From contig CATNCV010000005.1 in the NCBI GenBank assembly GCA_950096965.1, forward strand, positions 1-36,638: a DNA stretch of 36,638 nucleotides, in the 5' to 3' direction. The notes under the pieces were generated by a model. The model was not told the origin of the DNA. It saw only the letters and a list, made by a program, of their open reading frames with translations, and made no database searches. How positions within the stretch are numbered: the stretch's first letter is position 1; each line of letters begins with the position of its first letter. The position numbers and the translations under genes were made by a program. Positions 33,438 through 36,638 of this stretch are shown piece after piece. This DNA comes from an uncultured Clostridiaceae bacterium. GTDB lineage: Bacteria; Bacillota; Clostridia; TANB77; CAG-508.

Positions 33438-35097
33438 ACTCTAAATTGTTCTCCTTCTCTTCAAAAGCTCTATCTATTTCATAAAAATCGGAATTTTTAA
33501 TATCTGAAGACGTGCTAGAAACAAAACTGCTTAATAATCTTTCTAAATATTCTTTGTTATATTCTAATTCTTCTTTTGTATATTCCTCATTTTCATCTTC
33601 ATTAATATATTCATCATATTCTTCATTCATCATATTACAGAATATATCATAAATTTCTTGTTCATCAAAGCCCATTAGTCTTAATTGTTCTGCATAACAT
33701 AAACTATTTTCTATTATTGGACAGTTATATATTTCATGACCAAATGTTTCAGAATCAGTTAGGCAATATTTAAGTGGATATCTTTCCATTTTTATATCAT
33801 CTGCATCCCATGTTAAGTCACAATAATATTCTTTCCCATCTAATTTAACAAGGTTCCATGAATGGCCTTTATCATCCATTTCTTCTGTATAATCTTCGTG
33901 ATTTTTATCGGCGTCTCTTGGGATATATTTACATTCTATATCAAATTCTTCTAATATAGCTTTTAGTATAATTGCATATCCTGCACAAACTGTTTCGTTA
34001 TCTACTAGTCCTCCATATAAATTCCTGCATACTTTTTGTAATTCTTCATCATCTTCATTTTCTTCTGCAATAGCAAAAAAGTTATAGCTAATTTTATTTC
34101 CTAATAGTCTATATACTTGCATAAAAATCTTTTTTTCTCTATTTTCATCAAATTCATCTGGAATTACTATTTCACTTTTAATTCGGTTAATTTCTTCTCT
34201 TATTTTTTCAAACTCTTCTCTTGTATATGGCTCTTTTGCATACCCTGCTTTTTCCTCTTCACTATATTTAATTTGAATTTGTTGTATATTTGGGCGCTGC
34301 TTTAAAAAATCATTTGTTATTTCTTTTGAAGTCATTGCAATTACTCCAATTGGAAATGTTACTCTATCAGATATTTGCTCTAATAATTCTAATTGTTCTA
34401 TTGTTACATTTACTTGGCAATTATATTTATTAAAAATTTTAACATATTGGCCAATATTTTCTTTATTTATATCACAATTATACAACTTAACATTTTTACT
34501 AAGTGTCGCCATTACTATAGGAATATATATTGGGCAATCATTCAACGCTATTCGTAATTGTCCATTACTATTTCTACTTTCTATTTCTGTAATTAATTCT
34601 TTAGAAATAACTTGACTTATAGGGTTTTTGCCTAAATCTATCTTTATTCTTTTATCTATATTTTTAATAAAGTTAACATCTTTTATATTTGCTCTATCCA
34701 ATTCTAGTACTTCTAAATTTTCAAATTGATTAAATTCCTTACTTTCAAAATTAGATAAATTAACACCACTTATTGTTAGGAATTTAACATTCTTATTAAT
34801 TGATTGAATAAAGTCGGTATTTAATTTTATTGGTTTGTCATATTTTAAATCAATTCCACATTGTTCTATATTAACAACTTTAAGTATTTTAGACAATTCA
34901 GTAAGATAGTCATCTATACTTTCTAAAGGAACATTATCATCGATTTCAATATATAAACTATTAAACTTTAATAACTCTTCTTCTCTAATTTCAGGATTTT
35001 TTAAGTCTATTAATGGTATTTGTTCTTGCTCTATTGCATTATGTATTGAAATTTCTTGATTTAATTGCTCTATTAGGTACTTATTTCTTAATTTCAC
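33427..35097 (-). CDS. LRR-like / transglutaminase-like protein
   Basis: 556 residues, no signal peptide or membrane segment. Residues about 45-300 contain leucine-rich-repeat-like strands ('NLEVLELDRANIKDVNFI', 'VKFLTISGVNLSNF'); a transglutaminase-like domain follows with the full triad C371 (NETVCAGYAIIL), H412 (KGHSWNLVKL) and D427 (YYCDLTWDAD). The end is very acidic (EEYDEYINEDENEEYTKEEL). Enzymes of this superfamily are proteases, peptide N-glycanases or crosslinkers; specificity cannot be told. It follows the carboxypeptidase gene by 17 nt and overlaps the next gene, so it sits mid-operon. Its lack of an export signal beside a cell-wall enzyme is odd. Confidence 0.78.
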   Translation of the reverse strand: MKLRNKYLIEQLNQEISIHNAIEQEQIPLIDLKNPEIREEELLKFNSLYIEIDDNVPLESIDDYLTELSKILKVVNIEQCGIDLKYDKPIKLNTDFIQSINKNVKFLTISGVNLSNFESKEFNQFENLEVLELDRANIKDVNFIKNIDKRIKIDLGKNPISQVISKELITEIESRNSNGQLRIALNDCPIYIPIVMATLSKNVKLYNCDINKENIGQYVKIFNKYNCQVNVTIEQLELLEQISDRVTFPIGVIAMTSKEITNDFLKQRPNIQQIQIKYSEEEKAGYAKEPYTREEFEKIREEINRIKSEIVIPDEFDENREKKIFMQVYRLLGNKISYNFFAIAEENEDDEELQKVCRNLYGGLVDNETVCAGYAIILKAILEEFDIECKYIPRDADKNHEDYTEEMDDKGHSWNLVKLDGKEYYCDLTWDADDIKMERYPLKYCLTDSETFGHEIYNCPIIENSLCYAEQLRLMGFDEQEIYDIFCNMMNEEYDEYINEDENEEYTKEELEYNKEYLERLLSSFVSSTSSDIKNSDFYEIDRAFEEKENNLEYDK

Positions 35098-35114
35098 ACT
35101 TTCTCATTCCTTTT

Positions 35115-35879
35115 TTATTTTATATATTCTACATATTCTTCTAAACACATTCCTAATTCATTTATTTTTTTAGCATTCTCTTTTCCTACATATCTCCAGT
35201 GCCATGGTTCATAAGTCACTTTTGTAATATTTTCTTTTTCTTTTGGATATCTTAAAATAAAACCATACTTTTCTGCATTTTCTTTTAGCCATGCAAATGC
35301 TTTTGTTTCTTCAAATGTTCCATTAACATAGTTAAAGTCTACTGCTAAACCTAAATTATGCTCACTATATCCTGGCTTGTTAATAATTTGTTCTGTAAGT
35401 CTTTTGGCTTCTTTTTCTGTTTTGCCTTGTTCTTTATAGTACTGCACTTTATTATTATACACTGTTGTTTGTTCTTCTACACTTCTATAAGAAGATTGAA
35501 CCCATATATTTCTCACTCCATCTTCTCTCATGTCTTCTATCATGTCTTGCAAATATTTTATTGCTCTACTATCAAATTTTCTATATTCGTCAATACTTAA
35601 TAATTTCATTTCATAATTTTCAGGCAATTTGTTAGACTGATTTACAAGTGTAAGTTTCCAGTCTAATTGCTCTTTTGAAGTAGTATTATCTTTCTCTTGT
35701 ATATTTGTTTTTGAAACCTTTGCTACTTCAATTGTATTTGTATTACTATTAGTTTTCTTTTTTGGAATAATGAATTTTATAATTATACAAATTAATATAA
35801 TTATACCAACAATCAATATATTTCTTCTTATTATTCTTTTATTGAATTTTATTTTCCTTTTTCTATTTTGTTCTTCCAT
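35115..35879 (-). CDS. vanY: VanY/LdcB-type D,D- or L,D-carboxypeptidase (peptidase M15B)
   Basis: 254 residues: basic N-terminus, membrane anchor (about 19-39, ILIVGIIILICIIIKFII), an N/T/K-rich linker and an extracytoplasmic M15B domain (about 80-250). The zinc site is complete: H174 and D181 (SEHNLGLAVD), E224 and H227 (YEPWHWRYV), with SSYRS (129-133) in the substrate groove. It trims the terminal residue from peptidoglycan stem peptides. No other van genes are near, so a housekeeping wall role is likelier than vancomycin resistance; D,D- versus L,D- specificity cannot be read by eye. First gene of a three-gene operon. Confidence 0.9.
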   Translation of the reverse strand: MEEQNRKRKIKFNKRIIRRNILIVGIIILICIIIKFIIPKKKTNSNTNTIEVAKVSKTNIQEKDNTTSKEQLDWKLTLVNQSNKLPENYEMKLLSIDEYRKFDSRAIKYLQDMIEDMREDGVRNIWVQSSYRSVEEQTTVYNNKVQYYKEQGKTEKEAKRLTEQIINKPGYSEHNLGLAVDFNYVNGTFEETKAFAWLKENAEKYGFILRYPKEKENITKVTYEPWHWRYVGKENAKKINELGMCLEEYVEYIK

Positions 35880-36206
35880 TTAATTTATCCTCTCGTATAA
35901 TATTTGTCCAAATATAATTATACACCATTAATATTAAAATTTCTTTACAAATAGATGAATATTTTGTAAGTTTTTTGTAAGGAAATATTTCTATTTAGTT
36001 TTAATTAATTTATTTCTATTTTCCTTGATTTAATTATAATACTTAAATTTATTTTAGGCAACTTTAAATTCAATTTTTATGTCGTTTTATGCAAAGAAAA
36101 CCTGATATAAATGATTTGTGGTAAAAAATTAGAAAAATTAATTTAAGAGAATTTCTTCAAAATAAGATGCTGTTACTCAGCATCTTATTTTGATATGAAT
36201 ATTTAA
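35880..36206. other. Intergenic region with a strong hairpin
   Basis: 327 nt without a gene. TATAAT at about 35919-35924 (minus strand) is a likely -10 box for the carboxypeptidase operon, though its -35 box is unclear. The rest, 35990-36150, is A/T-rich with nothing recognisable. Confidence 0.5.
36157..36193 (-). terminator. Terminator-like hairpin of the exchanger gene
   Basis: Perfect 16-bp stem TCAAAATAAGATGCTG / CAGCATCTTATTTTGA with a 5-nt loop, 14 nt past the stop. The stem itself ends in TTTT. Confidence 0.75.
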
Positions 36207-36638
36207 TTATTTTATAAATAGCATTCCTATATATGAAGCATACATTAAGCAATATAATACTCCATTTAATCTACTCATTTCCTTTTTAGGTGGTATATAT
36301 GGGAAGATTGCTAGTATTATTGTTGAAACGACTAAAAGCATTAAATCAAAATTATATGTCATATTATATGTAATAGGTTTTATTATTGCTGAAACTCCTA
36401 GTATTAGTAATATATTAAATATATTTGAGCCTATTATATTTCCTATTGCTATGTCACTATCTCCTTTTAGTGCTGCTACTACACTTGTTACAAGTTCTGG
36501 AAGGCTTGTCCCTATTGCAAGTATTGTTAAACTTATTATTTTTTCACTTAAACCTATAATTTTTGCAACATTTACAGCATTATTTACTGCTAAATCTCCT
36601 CCTATTTTCAAACCTATAATTCCTAATATTATAAATAT
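36207..36638 (-). CDS. Na+/Ca2+ exchanger-family protein (CaCA), 5' part beyond window
   Basis: The C-terminal 143 residues are visible; the frame continues past the right edge without a start. The second alpha-repeat of CaCA exchangers is unmistakable: 'LTILAIGTSLPELVTSVVAA', then GDSDIAIGNIIGSNIFNILL, followed by three more hydrophobic helices. The acidic residue in TSLPELVTS and the GNxxGSNxFN motif form part of the cation site. This matches bacterial YrbG-like exchangers. A hairpin follows the stop. Confidence 0.9.
   Translation of the reverse strand: MFIILGIIGLKIGGDLAVNNAVNVAKIIGLSEKIISLTILAIGTSLPELVTSVVAALKGDSDIAIGNIIGSNIFNILLILGVSAIIKPITYNMTYNFDLMLLVVSTIILAIFPYIPPKKEMSRLNGVLYCLMYASYIGMLFIK

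Noticed and set aside
35115-35879. Vancomycin resistance cluster
   Set aside because: Only a VanY-type carboxypeptidase is present; there is no vanHAX, and the two-component system in the window is 30 kb away with an ABC exporter.

Overview
The window is very AT-rich DNA with consensus Shine-Dalgarno sites (GGAGG), TTGACA/TATAAT promoters and hairpin-plus-T-run terminators. Together with the gene content (YccF, XerC/D-type recombinase, VanY-type carboxypeptidase, bile salt hydrolase, cohesin/dockerin surface proteins, an M26-type IgA-protease-like giant), this suggests an uncultured gut Clostridia/Bacillota genome. Nearly all genes lie on the minus strand. No rRNA, tRNA or CRISPR array was recognised.

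Layout. 1-1340: a partial membrane protein, then a decayed type III toxin-antitoxin locus (consensus promoter, ~37-nt tandem repeats of the RNA antitoxin, hairpin, and only the first third of a ToxN/AbiQ toxin), then a small broken reading frame. 1356-8609: one operon read right to left, encoding a membrane-anchored propeller-like protein, an ABC exporter ATPase, a fused ABC-2 permease, an OmpR-type regulator, a histidine kinase and a small anchored protein; the first two genes each carry one extra base. 8753-18543: a three-gene operon for a cell-surface assembly: a cohesin-dockerin adaptor, a 2653-residue dockerin-bearing M26-type metalloprotease and a membrane-anchored cohesin protein. 18887-22474: an orphan NADAR/DarT1-antitoxin-like gene divergent from a PHP phosphoesterase, then a tyrosine recombinase and a LysM protein. 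22925-27858: a scarred segment in which a DUF362 gene is split into two pieces 4.1 kb apart, with yccF, a partial yccF copy, an ABC-F ATPase, a RhuM fragment and a truncated glycosyltransferase between them. 28021-36638: ordinary chromosomal genes, including a ZIP metal transporter, a bile salt hydrolase, a TfoX-N protein, an LRR-like/transglutaminase protein in an operon with a VanY-type carboxypeptidase, and a partial Na+/Ca2+ exchanger.

How the genes fit together. The cohesin/dockerin trio looks like a miniature cellulosome-style system that displays a protease instead of glycosidases: the protease could dock on the adaptor and the adaptor on the anchored cohesin. The ABC/two-component operon has the layout of a peptide or antibiotic sensing and export module. 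Three separate genes carry a single extra C just before a glycine GGN codon, each creating an in-frame CGG. This is either a systematic sequence error or a recoding signal, and is the most unexpected pattern here. Bile salt hydrolase supports a gut habitat.
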